Shown: positions 1 to 8,985 of the stretch, one piece after another
Layout of the letters: each line of letters begins with the position of its first letter
Numbering within the stretch: the first letter of the stretch is position 1
From: JBEVJK01 sp963791325
GTDB taxonomy: Bacteria > Pseudomonadota > Alphaproteobacteria > Rhizobiales > Rhizobiaceae
Direction of reading: 5' to 3'
Length of the DNA stretch: 64,000 nucleotides
NCBI GenBank assembly: GCA_963791325.1
Contig: CAWBRU010000007.1
Location: 1-64,000, forward strand
Program-made: the position numbers and the translations under genes
Notes under the pieces: generated by a model
Told to the model about the DNA's origin: nothing
What the model saw: only the letters and a program-made list of their open reading frames with translations
The model's database searches: none

Positions 1-159
1 AGCGAGCCTTCGCAGTTTGGCTTCGGGAAGGTTGTCCTGACGCAGATGCTCGCCTATGAACTCTCGGCCGAGACAAGCCTCGCTTTCGAGGCAGACGGGC
101 TTCGCTGTACCATTCGACTGCCCCTATCGGAGCGCATCGCGCGGATTGCAGAACCCTGA
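1..159 (+). CDS. HWE-family sensor histidine kinase, C-terminal fragment
   Basis: The window opens inside a reading frame that runs from base 1 to a TGA at 157-159 (52 residues visible). The residues GFG, followed by a hydrophobic segment and then FEADGLRCTIRLPL, match the last part of the ATP-binding domain of HWE-type histidine kinases, where GFG(T/K) forms the G2 box. Such kinases autophosphorylate on histidine and signal to a response regulator. Everything N-terminal, including the phosphorylated His, lies outside the window, so intactness cannot be judged. Family call from motif only. Confidence 0.6.
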   Translation, partial: SEPSQFGFGKVVLTQMLAYELSAETSLAFEADGLRCTIRLPLSERIARIAEP

Positions 160-278
160 CCGGCCACGTCTGATGTCACTGCGACGAAGCCGGAAAGCAG
201 CCGTTCCGCTTGCGGCCCAATCGAGCTGCTCAGATCCATCCTTTTCCTTCCGGCCGTGGAGGCCGAGGGAGAAGCATC

Positions 279-780
279 ATGGGACATTCACAGTACGATC
301 AGGCGGCGCAGAGGCGATGTGCTTGGAATGCAGGCAAGAAGGTCGGCGCGAAACGAGCACTGAAACCGCGACAGATTTGGGCGATCCGATTCTTTCTTGA
401 TCGCGAAGGGTCGAGTGCGTGATCGCGCGCTGTTCGATCTCGCCATCGACAGCAAGCTGCGTGGCTGCGATCTCGTTAAGATCAAGATCGGCGCATTGGT
501 CGTGGGTCCTGATGTTCGAACCCGTGCGATCGTGGTGCAGCAAAAGACAGGGCGCCCCGTTCAATTTGAGCTGATGGCTGACGCCCGTGCTAGCCTGCTC
601 GCGTGGCTTGAGCGGCGCGGTGGGACGGTCGATGACCACGCATTCCCTAGCAGGATCGATCGTTCAGCTCCCACGAGTACCCGGCAGTATGCCCGGCTAG
701 TCGATGAATGGGTCTCGGCGATCGGACTGCGATGTGAAGAATACGGCACCCATTCGAACCGGAGGCAGCATGGAGGTCCC
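279..780 (+). pseudogene. Tyrosine recombinase/integrase, frameshifted and 3'-truncated
   Basis: An ATG at 279 opens MGHSQYDQAAQ...KVGAKRALKPRQIWAIRFFLDREG and stops at 420-422. The continuation RVRDRALFDLAIDSKLRGCDLVK lies in the next frame from about 408, consistent with one extra G in a GGG run near 409. The fused product matches the short (about 190-200 residue) rhizobial tyrosine recombinases. The first catalytic Arg (KLRGCDL) and the HxxR box (GTHSNRR) are present. Similarity then stops near 750-780, so the LGHxx box and the nucleophilic Tyr are missing. No active recombinase can be made. The disrupted 3' end lies next to a converging terminase fragment, which suggests a collapsed prophage or island end. 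Confidence 0.75.
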
Positions 781-840
781 AGCTTCGCGGATCGTTCGAA
801 TCGTAGGTGCCACTGCCCTGTGGTCTCGTCTCCGTCTCGC

Positions 841-1749
841 TCATCCCTCGCTCCGAAATTTTCCGGCGAACTGGCGCGGCTGGAACGGATCGTTCGCGAA
901 GGCGCTCTGGCGGCCGATTACCGGGTCTTCTTCTCCGAAGGTCGGCTTCAGGGGTGGCGTCGGTCCTTCGGTGTCGAACGCGGCGTCAATGCGGTCCCAC
1001 GGGAATGCGTTGGCGTCGCTGGAATCGAACTTGCAGCGATATTCGCGCTCGTAGGCCCGCTCCCCAAGCGCCCTTCGTTCAGCATCGAGGAATGTTTGCG
1101 CGATCCGACCGGTGTTCTCCGGCAGCACCAGTGTCTTCTGCCAATCCTGCTCGCTGCCATTCGTCCAGATGGCGTGGAAGAACCCCGACGGCAGCCAGGC
1201 GGTGCTCATTACGAGCAGCCGCGCCTTGTCGGCATGGCGGGCAATCATCGGACGGCACGCGTTGTAGATTTCGTCGTCCACCCTTGCCGCCTCATCGATG
1301 ATCAGCTCGGAGTCGACCGATAGCCCACGAACCGTGTCGTCGCTAGAGCCTGGCAGCGCCACCAGGCGCGAGCCGTTGCAGCCCAGCTCGAAAAGGTTAT
1401 CGACGGTTAGCTTCTGCCCGGTCGCGATGAGGATCGCCCGCGCCCGCCGGGCAACCTCTGCCGACTGGCGCTGGCTCGGCGCGATGGCGAGGCTGGTGCT
1501 GCCCGGCCGGAAGATCATGGAGTGCGACGCCGCTACCGCCGCCGCGGTCGACTTGCCTGATTGGCGATAGGTCAGCAGGCATTGCCGGCTTCCACGCGGG
1601 GCGGACACCAGTTTCCTCTGCCACTGGTCGAGGTCAAGGCCGAGCCTCGACTTCAGCTCCCTATCTGCCCAGACCGCAGGCGAGAGCCTGTAGGCGCCGA
1701 CCTGCAGTTCGGACAGCTTGCCATGCGCGCTCACGCGGAGGAGTCCCAT
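841..1749 (-). CDS. Phage terminase large subunit, probably truncated
   Basis: 302 residues. Residues about 55-70 contain a Walker A-like TYRQSGKSTAAA; a Walker B-like ELIIDEAARV lies near residue 150, followed by the coupling segment VMSTAWLPSGFF. This is the ATPase motor half of a TerL that would pump DNA into a prohead. Family members usually run to about 420-480 residues with an RNase H-like nuclease domain. Here the protein ends soon after the ATPase, so it is probably a truncated prophage relic. The start overlaps the upstream gene by 19 bases, and three minus-strand genes (2474 to 841) form one packed unit. Confidence 0.65.
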   Translation of the reverse strand: MGLLRVSAHGKLSELQVGAYRLSPAVWADRELKSRLGLDLDQWQRKLVSAPRGSRQCLLTYRQSGKSTAAAVAASHSMIFRPGSTSLAIAPSQRQSAEVARRARAILIATGQKLTVDNLFELGCNGSRLVALPGSSDDTVRGLSVDSELIIDEAARVDDEIYNACRPMIARHADKARLLVMSTAWLPSGFFHAIWTNGSEQDWQKTLVLPENTGRIAQTFLDAERRALGERAYEREYRCKFDSSDANAFPWDRIDAAFDTEGPTPPLKPTFGEEDPVIGRQSAFANDPFQPRQFAGKFRSEG

Positions 1750-2186
1750 GCGTAGAGGACGCTGTCGCCGGTAGCCCCCGGCTCTCCGCCATCGCGAGTA
1801 ACACTGTCGGGAGCTGGCGGGTCGCCAGCGTCGATTGTTGGAGGCGCGGGCCGGGCAACGGCATCGATCGTGGGTAGCGCGGTCCTCGCAGATGCCGGCA
1901 TACCATCAAGGTCGAGCAGGGCGGCCGCCAGCTTCTCCTTCGTCGCCGCGTCGTCGACCACAGCGAGCAATTTGTCGACCACGATCATTATGTTCGGGCC
2001 TGTATTGACGCTGACGGCGACGTTGATGTCGGCGGGACGGTCATGCCCTGCGAGCCGCGCCGTGTCGGCCCAGGTCTTGCGCAGGCCGTCGAGTGTGGCA
2101 ACGCTTATCGAAAGCTGACCTTTGGCCTTGGCGTCGGCGACAATGCCATCGAGCTGCGATCGGATCGAAGCGAAGCCGCCCGCCAC
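1731..2186 (-). CDS. Hypothetical protein upstream of terminase
   Basis: 151 residues, lying between a small HTH protein and the terminase large subunit and overlapping the latter. The N-terminal half (MAGGFASIRSQLDG...) is helical with several hydrophobic heptads. The C-terminal third is rich in Pro, Ala, Asp and Gly (PAPPTIDAGDPPAPD) and looks disordered. No family was recognised. Position suggests a packaging-module accessory protein; that is inference from context only. Confidence 0.5.
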   Translation of the reverse strand: MAGGFASIRSQLDGIVADAKAKGQLSISVATLDGLRKTWADTARLAGHDRPADINVAVSVNTGPNIMIVVDKLLAVVDDAATKEKLAAALLDLDGMPASARTALPTIDAVARPAPPTIDAGDPPAPDSVTRDGGEPGATGDSVLYAWDSSA

Positions 2187-2189
2187 CTC

Positions 2190-2474
2190 TTACCTGGTCG
2201 GCAACGCCGCCGCGATGCCGGCGAGGCGCGAGGGCGCCGCAGTCACCGCCTGTGAAGTCGGCAGACCGAGACATTTGGACCGATGCCGATGCAGTGAGCC
2301 CAGCGCCAGGCTGTACCGACGTGCTATCTCCGACAGCGTGGCGCCGCCGAGCAGCGCCCTGTTGATCACGTTGATGCGGGTGTTCGCGCAGATCTGGCAG
2401 CGGCGTCCCACGCGACAGCCTCCCTGACCTATTTTCCACAATGTGGGGACTTTCCGGAAACTTTGGAAGCTCAC
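2190..2474 (-). CDS. Small Cys/His HTH protein, possibly terminase small-subunit-like
   Basis: 94 residues. A central CQIC pair, a helix-turn-helix-like segment (LSEIARRYSLALGSLHRHRSKC) and a closing H/C pair suggest a zinc-stabilised HTH. It starts the minus-strand unit that continues, after a 3-bp gap, into a hypothetical protein and the TerL fragment, so a DNA-recognition role in packaging is plausible. I do not recognise a specific family. Confidence 0.5.
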   Translation of the reverse strand: MSFQSFRKVPTLWKIGQGGCRVGRRCQICANTRINVINRALLGGATLSEIARRYSLALGSLHRHRSKCLGLPTSQAVTAAPSRLAGIAAALPTR

Positions 2475-2878
2475 CCTTCATGCTCGGAGGCGGATCACCG
2501 GCCGTCACCCCTGGTCGTTCACACCCTCATCGACGACGCCGTCTACACGCCAGCCTCGAAACTCGCGCGCTCCTGCGCGAGCGGGTTCGTTCTATGACCC
2601 CAAGACGGTCATTCCTGAAGAACGTCGAATGGGAGGATCTGACCCCATCTCGGAGCGTCATGCCCACGACTGACAGCTTGCATTGTCGTCCGATTCCCGC
2701 TGACTGGTCGTCGGCAATTCGATTATCCTGCAATCCAGCGCTGATGGAAGGGTATCGAATGCAATTCGATCAATTGAGACGCCGCGGTTTTCGCCCTGTT
2801 CGGCGGCGCGGCGGCCACGTGGCCAATGGCGGCACGCGCGCAACAGGGACCACCTACCGGCGGAAGAAGGGTGCGGCG
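2475..2878. other. Intergenic stretch, no convincing gene
   Basis: This segment separates the divergent packaging unit (minus) from the DUF4344 gene (plus). The long plus-strand frame running through it is the upstream extension of the metallopeptidase frame and has no family resemblance. It should hold both divergent promoters, but I could not place them. Confidence 0.4.
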
Positions 2879-3754
2879 ATGAAAACGGCCTTGGCTTTGG
2901 CCGTTGCCGGCATGGTCCTCGTCACCGCAACGGCGACAACGGCGTTTGCCGCTTCGAAAAGCAACCGGGTCGGCGTCACGTATGTGCTTCCGAAAGACAC
3001 CGCTCATCAACTGATATACGAGCGACTGAAGGAGAACCGCGTGCTTGAGAGGTTGCAGAAATTTCTCAGCCCGTTCCGGCTTCCCAGGACGTTGAAAGTG
3101 TCGTTGGCAGAGTGTGACGGAGAGGCCGATGCCTTCTTTGGCGACGACGCAATAACGATTTGCTACGAATATATCAGCGAGCTGTGGAAGAACATGCCTG
3201 CGGAGACGACGGAGGCCGGCATTGCGCCGATGGACACGATCATTGGTCCCTTGTTAGACACCTGCCTGCACGAATTCGCGCATGCCTTGTTCGACATGCT
3301 CGACGTGCCGGTGCTCGGGCGCGAGGAAGACGCGGCCGATCAGGTGGCGGCCTATATCAATCTCCAGTTCGGCAAGGCCGAGGCGCGCCGACTGATCATT
3401 GGCACCGCGTACGCCTACTGGAACGAGGCGAAACGTGCTACCCCGCTGTCGCTGAAGCAATTCGCTGACCAGCATGGCACGCCCGCGCAGCGTGCGTACA
3501 ACCTGTTATGCATCGCGTATGGTGCCGATCCGGTACTGTTCGGCGACCTCGTGAGCAAAGGGTATTTGCCGAAGAAGCGAGCCGAGGGCTGCGGTACCGA
3601 ATATGGAAATATTGCGGACGCATACGAAGAATTGATCAGCCCCCATCTCAACCGTGCCGATGCGAAGAAAATCTTGGACGAAGCCTGGCTGCCCAAACCA
3701 ACCAAGCGGCTGAACCACCGGCCCGGTTCACCGCGGCCGATTCAGGCGCAGTAA
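2879..3754 (+). CDS. Secreted DUF4344 putative metallopeptidase
   Basis: 291 residues from the ATG at 2879. That start is chosen because it begins a clear signal peptide (MKTALALAVAGMVLVTATATTAFAA), while the frame upstream looks non-coding. The mature part carries the DUF4344 hallmark HEFAHALFDMLDVPVLGREEDAADQ: an HExxH-like zinc site (HEFAH) with a downstream Glu/Asp-rich block. The family is predicted to be exported zinc peptidases of unknown substrate. A single-gene unit with no obvious partner; it sits at the left edge of the accessory patchwork. Confidence 0.8.
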   Translation: MKTALALAVAGMVLVTATATTAFAASKSNRVGVTYVLPKDTAHQLIYERLKENRVLERLQKFLSPFRLPRTLKVSLAECDGEADAFFGDDAITICYEYISELWKNMPAETTEAGIAPMDTIIGPLLDTCLHEFAHALFDMLDVPVLGREEDAADQVAAYINLQFGKAEARRLIIGTAYAYWNEAKRATPLSLKQFADQHGTPAQRAYNLLCIAYGADPVLFGDLVSKGYLPKKRAEGCGTEYGNIADAYEELISPHLNRADAKKILDEAWLPKPTKRLNHRPGSPRPIQAQ

Positions 3755-3967
3755 TTGTCCGGCCCGGCCTCTCCTATAGCTATTTGGGCTTGCGGAGCCC
3801 CCCGGTTGCGGGATGACCGCTTGTGGCATTGCCTAAACGACGGTAGCACAGGGCGGCGGCTGGCGCGGGCACCGCATTGAGAGTTAGCTAGTATGTTTTC
3901 GGCCCTTCCAAAAGGCGCTTAGGTTTAGGGTTGAAGCTGCAGTTGCGCCCCACCGGGACGTTTAAAA

Positions 3968-5095
3968 GTGTCTACTTCTTCCGCCCACCCGCCAAGCCTA
4001 CTGGCGCCCGCGCTGCCGGCCCGCGACGACAGGGATTGGGCGCGTAACGCGATCAACATTCTTCAAGGAGATGGCCTTCGATCGGCCGACACCCACCTCC
4101 TCAATCCGGTTTTTCGGGGTCTGCGCGGTGTTTCGTTTTATTTCAAGGACGAATCCACGCATCCCACGGGGAGCCTGAAGCATCGGCTGGCGCGCTCGTT
4201 GTTCCTGTATGGGATCTGCAACGGCAAGATTTTGGAGGGCACGACTTTGGTGGAGGCTTCCTCGGGCTCAACGGCGGTGAGTGAGGCCTATTTCGCGCAT
4301 CTTCTGGGATTGCCGTTTATGGCTGTTATGCCGCGGTCTACGAGCCATCAGAAGGTTGAGGCAATCGAACGCTTCGGCGGAGGCTGCCATTTTGTCGACA
4401 GCCCGAGCGCAGTCTACGATGTCGCCGCGCGACTGGCCGATGAGGCCGGCGGACATTATCTTGATCAGTTCACCTATGCCGAACGCGCGACTGATTGGCG
4501 AGGCAACAACAACATCGCCCAGAGCATCTTTGATCAGATGCGGGCAGAACGATACCCAGAACCCGCCTGGGTCGTGATGAGCGCAGGCACGGGCGGGACA
4601 TCGGCTACGATCGGGCGCTATATCCGCTACCGAAATTTCGACACGCGGCTTTGCGTTGTGGACGTCGAGCATTCGGCTTTCTACGAGTGCTTTGTGAGCG
4701 GCAATCGTCAGGCAACTTGCCTGCAGCCGTCACGCATTGAGGGAATTGGACGGCCGCGTGTCGAACCGTCTTTCGTCACTAGCGTAATCGACCACATGAT
4801 CAAGATACCTGACGCTGCATCGATTGCAGCCATGCATGTGTTGTCGGATCGTTTGTTTCGGCGCGTCGGCGGATCCACCGGCACGAACTTTTTCGGGCTG
4901 TGTTGGATCGCCGCGAACATGATTGCGGAAGGCAAGGAAGGATCGCTGGTATCGCTCATCTGTGACAGTGGCGATCGATACGCTTCTACCTACTACAACC
5001 CCGACTGGCTGAAAGAAAACCAAATTGAGGTCGAACCGTATCGAGACGTGCTGGAGACCTTTCTGGATACCGGCAATTTCAGGACGTTACTATAA
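3968..5095 (+). CDS. PLP-dependent cysteine synthase-fold enzyme, Cds1-type cysteine desulfhydrase
   Basis: 375 residues of fold-type II PLP enzyme. Visible landmarks are PTGSLKHR (Lys forming the Schiff base, near residue 67), the substrate loop SSGSTAVSEAY, and the phosphate-binding loop GTGGTSATIGR near residue 218. Overall it resembles the Cds1 group, which releases sulfide from cysteine, more than the CysK/CysM synthases. The C-terminal GSTGTNFFG block also fits Cds1. It could instead be a beta-synthase with another substrate. Stand-alone, with no cys genes nearby. The start at 3968 (GTG) lacks a strong Shine-Dalgarno sequence. Confidence 0.7.
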   Translation: MSTSSAHPPSLLAPALPARDDRDWARNAINILQGDGLRSADTHLLNPVFRGLRGVSFYFKDESTHPTGSLKHRLARSLFLYGICNGKILEGTTLVEASSGSTAVSEAYFAHLLGLPFMAVMPRSTSHQKVEAIERFGGGCHFVDSPSAVYDVAARLADEAGGHYLDQFTYAERATDWRGNNNIAQSIFDQMRAERYPEPAWVVMSAGTGGTSATIGRYIRYRNFDTRLCVVDVEHSAFYECFVSGNRQATCLQPSRIEGIGRPRVEPSFVTSVIDHMIKIPDAASIAAMHVLSDRLFRRVGGSTGTNFFGLCWIAANMIAEGKEGSLVSLICDSGDRYASTYYNPDWLKENQIEVEPYRDVLETFLDTGNFRTLL

Positions 5096-5404
5096 CGTGC
5101 TCCGGTGGTCCGAGCCGCGAGAGATCCCGATGCCAATCGGATCACGACCTTCGTGAGCGACGTTGCCAAGCACTTGATATGGGGAATTGCCCGTTCCGGC
5201 TGCCGGGTTCAGACTGCAAACCCGGCCCCAATGCGAACAGTAGCCGCAAGCAGTTTGGACTGAGGCGGCCATTGAAGTCGGCTAGTGGCACGCACGCCGG
5301 CTTATGACCTCGCTCGAATGAGCACGTTTGGACTCAACCCAGGTGTCCAATTTTCCCTCCCGCACCTTCGTCGCCACCAACGCGGGCACCAATGGTTGGA
5401 CGCT
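5096..5404. other. Intergenic, convergent gene ends
   Basis: Lies between the 3' ends of the Cds1-like gene (plus) and the solute-binding protein gene (minus). I see no gene, no clear hairpin with a T-run and no repeat here. Confidence 0.4.
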
Positions 5405-6631
5405 TCATGAGGTGATGGCCTCGCGGCGAAGCTCCGACAGGCCAGACTCCATTTGCCGGAGCGCGGCGTCGACCTCGATGCGGCCCTCGATCACCGCATT
5501 GACTGCGTCACCGACGACCACGCAAGCCTCGATGCCAAGGGTTCCGAAGGGGCGTTCCTCGAAGGCCACCGCGCGGCTTGCCCTCACTGCACCAAGGAGG
5601 TCAGCGCGGAAATGCCTGTCAAACTCTGGACTGTAGAGCACCGCATTTGAGGACGTCTCGATGGCTTCGGCGAGGAGCCCATCCTCGAGCAACTGGCGAT
5701 TTGACGTCAAATACTTGGCGAGCTCCCACGCCTCCTCGCGCAACGGCGACCGTGCCGGGATGGCCCAAGGCGGCGTGTAGAGGTTGGGCCTGCGGCCTGC
5801 TGGCCCGGCCGGCACGAGCCCGACGCCGCTCTGCTCGGCGAGCCCGGGCTCGTCACGGAGCAGGAACGCAAACTCCATCCCGACCTCAACGATCATTCCG
5901 ACGCGGCCGGCGCAGAAGTCCCGCATCAGCTCGACGAAGCTGATGCTGCCCTGGTCTGGCGGTGCTACCGCCCTGAGCAGGTCGACATAGGCGGCAAGGG
6001 CCGCACGGAACGGCCCGCTCAACGGCTCCAGCACCTCGTTTCCGACCGGCCACTTGCCCCCGTGCGAACCCAGCATTGTCCCCATCGTCCAAACCGCATG
6101 CCCGCCGCCGCCCGCTCCGCGGCTTGCAAAAGCGTAGAACTCCCCGGCGATGTCGCGCCGGACGGCATTCTGGAGCTCGGTCCCGACCGATTTCACCTCG
6201 TCCCAGCTTTGCGGAACCGGGAGTGAGTAGCGGTCGAGCAGGTCACGGCGGTAGAGCAGGAGATTGGAGACATTGACGCAGGGCAGGCCGACAACTTCGC
6301 CCTCGAAGCTTATGGCTCGGCGTGTCTCATCAGTGGCATCGGCAAGCGTGATGCCGTCCCGACCCATGAGCTGGTTCAGCCCAAGAACTCGGCCGCGGGA
6401 TGCAAAGTGACGCAGCATGACCTCATCGCAGCACACGAGATCGAAGGGCGGATCGTCGTCGGTGAAGGACCGGATCATCTGATCGAACATGGTTTCGATC
6501 AGTCCGACGCCCGCCTTGTCCCAGACCAGTTCCGTTTTGATGCCGGTCTCACGCTCGAATCGTTCGAGCGCATTCGGCAGGTTGCGGAATGGCCACCAGT
6601 TTTCCTGGTAAACGCGAACTGGCCTCGTCAT
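5405..6631 (-). CDS. Extracellular solute-binding protein (family 1) without signal peptide
   Basis: 408 residues with the pattern of MalE-type ABC binding proteins: RVYQENWWPFRN at the start, FDLVCCDEVML, a hinge-like LPCVNVSNLLLYRRDLLD with PQSWDEV, and GRVGMIVEVGMEFAFLL. It should bind a small solute and deliver it to an ABC permease. There is no signal peptide: the frame is closed by a TAG two codons upstream of the ATG, and the protein begins directly with the first strand of the fold. No permease or ATPase gene is nearby. Either the secretion signal was lost or the protein works in the cytoplasm as a sensor. Confidence 0.75.
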   Translation of the reverse strand: MTRPVRVYQENWWPFRNLPNALERFERETGIKTELVWDKAGVGLIETMFDQMIRSFTDDDPPFDLVCCDEVMLRHFASRGRVLGLNQLMGRDGITLADATDETRRAISFEGEVVGLPCVNVSNLLLYRRDLLDRYSLPVPQSWDEVKSVGTELQNAVRRDIAGEFYAFASRGAGGGGHAVWTMGTMLGSHGGKWPVGNEVLEPLSGPFRAALAAYVDLLRAVAPPDQGSISFVELMRDFCAGRVGMIVEVGMEFAFLLRDEPGLAEQSGVGLVPAGPAGRRPNLYTPPWAIPARSPLREEAWELAKYLTSNRQLLEDGLLAEAIETSSNAVLYSPEFDRHFRADLLGAVRASRAVAFEERPFGTLGIEACVVVGDAVNAVIEGRIEVDAALRQMESGLSELRREAITS

Positions 6632-7024
6632 CTGCTAGCTCCCGGTTCGCTGCGGCGCCGGTCTAGATCGGGGCACAGGAAGACTCCATAGCGGCGAAGT
6701 GGCGTTCCATGCCATAGAGGATGCTTCCCGCCAGTCGAAGGCGATCACGCAGTCCCTCTTGGTTCGAGCCGAACGGCAGGCCATCGTCACATGGTCACGA
6801 CCTCAATTAGGCTCTCAAGCTTACACGGTGGGACCGCAACTTGATGGCTTAGGCCGGGAAGGATTGTTTGTGGCGCACACACGGCTGAAGTTGAGAGCGA
6901 TCTGATGTCAAGTGTCGACCCGGCGGCGCTGTGATCATTTGACCGACACATGCCAGCCCGTCGCAGGCCCCGGCGCCAACGAGAACTCTCCTTTGAATGC
7001 GCTCAGGGATAGCGAGGGTCGGAC
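6632..7024. other. Intergenic between two minus-strand genes
   Basis: No credible gene on either strand. It should contain the promoter of the solute-binding protein gene; no recognisable operator was found. Confidence 0.35.
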
Positions 7025-7831
7025 TTAAGCCGTGTGTCGGCCCAGGAAAGCCAAAGTCTTGGCATTGAACTCGGCAACGTTCTGATAGATCGGGGTATGG
7101 GAGCAGTCTTCGAATACGATCACTTCGCTCCTGGCGATGCCGTTCTTCATCGTGTCCGCGAAGCGGGATCCGGTGATGGTGTCGTACCGACCGAAGGTGA
7201 TTTGCGTCGGCGCCTCGATCTTGGCGAGTTGAGCCGCAGCATCGTGGGCGATGACCGCCTCTGATTGTTGCAGGAAGGCGGCAAGCGGCTGGACGGGTCG
7301 GCCGCGCACGAAGGACCCGAGTTCCTCGATGAGCTCGGGCCTGGCGGCATAGACATCGGGCGTGAAGCACCAAGGAAAAATACCTTGGATGGTCATTTCG
7401 GTCACGCTGCCAAGGCCCTTGGCCATCGACTGCCAGCCTTGGACTACAACTTTGAGGTAATCGTCGGATTTCGTCCAGGCGCTGTGGAGCGACAGTGATT
7501 TCACCCGTGCGGGATGTTTGGCGGCGAGCCACATGCCGACAGCCGCTCCGAACGATAGCCCGGCGACGTGGACGCGATCCAACCCGATGGCGGCGATGAA
7601 GGCTGCCATATCGTCGGCAAAGAGCTCGGTCGAATAGGTCCCGCTCGGCTTCTCGCTTTCGCCAGCGCCCCGCGGATCGACCGAGATACAGGTGAACTGC
7701 TTGGCGTAGTCCTCGACCTGAAAGGCATAGCATGTATTGTCGGCAGCAAGGTAGGGGATCAATAGCAGCGGTTCGCCGGTGCCCTGCTGCTCGTAGTTGA
7801 TGGTGACGTTGTTGGCCTTGATCTTCGGCAT
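7025..7831 (-). CDS. Alpha/beta hydrolase
   Basis: 268 residues, complete fold. Seen: oxyanion region LLIPYLAADN, strand-turn SVDPRGAGES, nucleophile elbow GLSFGAAVG (Ser near residue 94), acid region FGRYDTITGS and a terminal His in CSHTPIYQN. The family hydrolyses esters, lactones or C-C bonds; the substrate cannot be told. Residues about 17-207 are encoded by a 575-bp segment that recurs at 18496-19070 with about 95% identity. This copy is the intact one. Monocistronic, with an H-NS-like gene upstream. Confidence 0.8.
   Translation of the reverse strand: MPKIKANNVTINYEQQGTGEPLLLIPYLAADNTCYAFQVEDYAKQFTCISVDPRGAGESEKPSGTYSTELFADDMAAFIAAIGLDRVHVAGLSFGAAVGMWLAAKHPARVKSLSLHSAWTKSDDYLKVVVQGWQSMAKGLGSVTEMTIQGIFPWCFTPDVYAARPELIEELGSFVRGRPVQPLAAFLQQSEAVIAHDAAAQLAKIEAPTQITFGRYDTITGSRFADTMKNGIARSEVIVFEDCSHTPIYQNVAEFNAKTLAFLGRHTA
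7209..7783. repeat. Duplicated 575-bp segment, copy 1 (inside intact hydrolase gene)
   Basis: Aligns without gaps, in the same orientation, to 18496-19070. By eye I count about 29 mismatches in 575 positions. This copy is embedded in the complete alpha/beta hydrolase gene; the other copy is a fragment joined to parB. Confidence 0.9.
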
Positions 7832-8089
7832 GGCGTCAACTCCCTTCGATATGGAGGGCCGAATGAGCGCGTCTGGCCAAAGCGGCTGGGGCTTCGTGAT
7901 CTATCGTTTCGGACACGGGACAGCAGCTTGCGGCGCCCATCGCCGAGTTCAGTGTGCGCCTTAGCGAGTAGGAAGTCCAACAAACCGGTCAAGCCCCGCA
8001 ATGATCTGCTGAACACCGCAGGTAAACGGAAGCAGATCATCGGTGTCCGACGCGCCTGCGAGCGAGCAGACGGAATGGTCCAGGCTGCG

Positions 8090-8455
8090 TCAGGAGATCC
8101 GGTACTTTTCCAAATCGGCCCGCTCGTTGACGCCCAGATCCCGCGCCCATCTGGGGATCGCACCGCGCCCTGAATATTCCTCGCCATTGGGTCCGCGGAA
8201 TTGCGCAGCGACCTTCTTGCCGGCAGGTGCCGCTGACTCTTGTCCCGAGCGGCTTCGCGAAGAACTTGCCTGACGGCCCCTTCGATCTGTACGCGAGCGG
8301 TGGGTGCCGTCCGGCCCAGTTCCGAGCCTGTCGAGCTCAGCCTGCAGCTCCTTAATCCGCGTCCCACGCAGAGCCTGTATTCTCCTGTTCGCGGCAGCGA
8401 TAAGTTGGTTGAGGTTGCCCAGAGAATATCCGGACAGATCGGGCAATTTCGGCAT
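8090..8455 (-). CDS. H-NS family histone-like nucleoid protein
   Basis: 121 residues from the ATG at 8455, preferred over ATGs at 8494 and 8503 because GAGGAG lies just upstream. The N-terminal part (PDLSGYSLGNLNQLIAAANRRIQALR) is a predicted oligomerising helix. A basic linker follows, then the C-terminal H-NS DNA-binding motif GRGAIPRWARDLGV. H-NS proteins bind curved AT-rich DNA and silence transferred genes. The flanking genes are themselves accessory, so this is probably a horizontally carried silencer. Length is normal for the alphaproteobacterial type. Confidence 0.75.
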   Translation of the reverse strand: MPKLPDLSGYSLGNLNQLIAAANRRIQALRGTRIKELQAELDRLGTGPDGTHRSRTDRRGRQASSSRSRSGQESAAPAGKKVAAQFRGPNGEEYSGRGAIPRWARDLGVNERADLEKYRIS

Positions 8456-8818
8456 GTTGCTCCTCTTGGCAGCTGCGATGTCGGCATGTGTCATCGAATT
8501 CATCTAGGAAGGCAGCGGGGCCACTGTTTGGTTATTTGGCCTAGGTTGGCAAGGCTGAGCTGAAATTCCTTGTCGCAAATCAACAATTTTTTTCCGCTAC
8601 CCACACTCAAATTCGAGTTACGTGGCCATCGACCTTGCTCGCTCATCCAAACACCGGCCGCAGTTCGGGAAAGTTTAGGACGTTGGAGCGCATCCGACGG
8701 CGAGACCGCCGCCGTTCGGCCATTCAACGGCAGACGCGACCGAGCGTTTGACAGTGTCGTTCAACGTCGGCGATCAATTCCTCGAATGGATGCGCCAGAA
8801 TCTCTGGCTAGATGCCGT
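8456..8818. other. Intergenic upstream of H-NS-like gene
   Basis: Holds the presumed promoter of the H-NS-like gene. Part of it (8580-8620) is noticeably AT-richer than its surroundings, which would suit H-NS autoregulation, but no defined site can be named. No gene seen. Confidence 0.3.
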
Positions 8819-8985
8819 TCAATGCGCAAACCCGAGCCGCCAAGCGATCTGCGACATCTGCATCCCTGGATTGGCGAGATAACGCGCGGCGAGATCACGC
8901 CGCAGCGCCTCGAGGACATCACCGAAGCTATGACCTTCTCTTGCGAGTCGTCTGGCGAGCGTCCTCTCGCTCAACCGGGCTCTTC
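8819..8985 (-). pseudogene. AraC-family regulator, C-terminal HTH remnant
   Basis: The frame reads LSERTLARRLAREGHSFGDVLEALRRD, then RYLANPGMQMSQIAWRLGF, the two HTH elements of AraC/XylS regulators. It stops at AH, before the expected second recognition helix (SAFxRAFKRW). There is no N-terminal sensor domain upstream and no continuation in another frame that I can follow. A dead fragment of about 55 residues. Confidence 0.6.

Noticed and set aside
397..1323. A 308-codon plus-strand frame covering the integrase fragment and running through the terminase gene
   Set aside because: Only the first 120 or so codons are integrase; the rest is antisense to a terminase with clear Walker motifs.
2441..2878. 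Upstream extension of the DUF4344 frame
   Set aside because: The ATG at 2879 begins a textbook signal peptide and the upstream part has no protein-like pattern.
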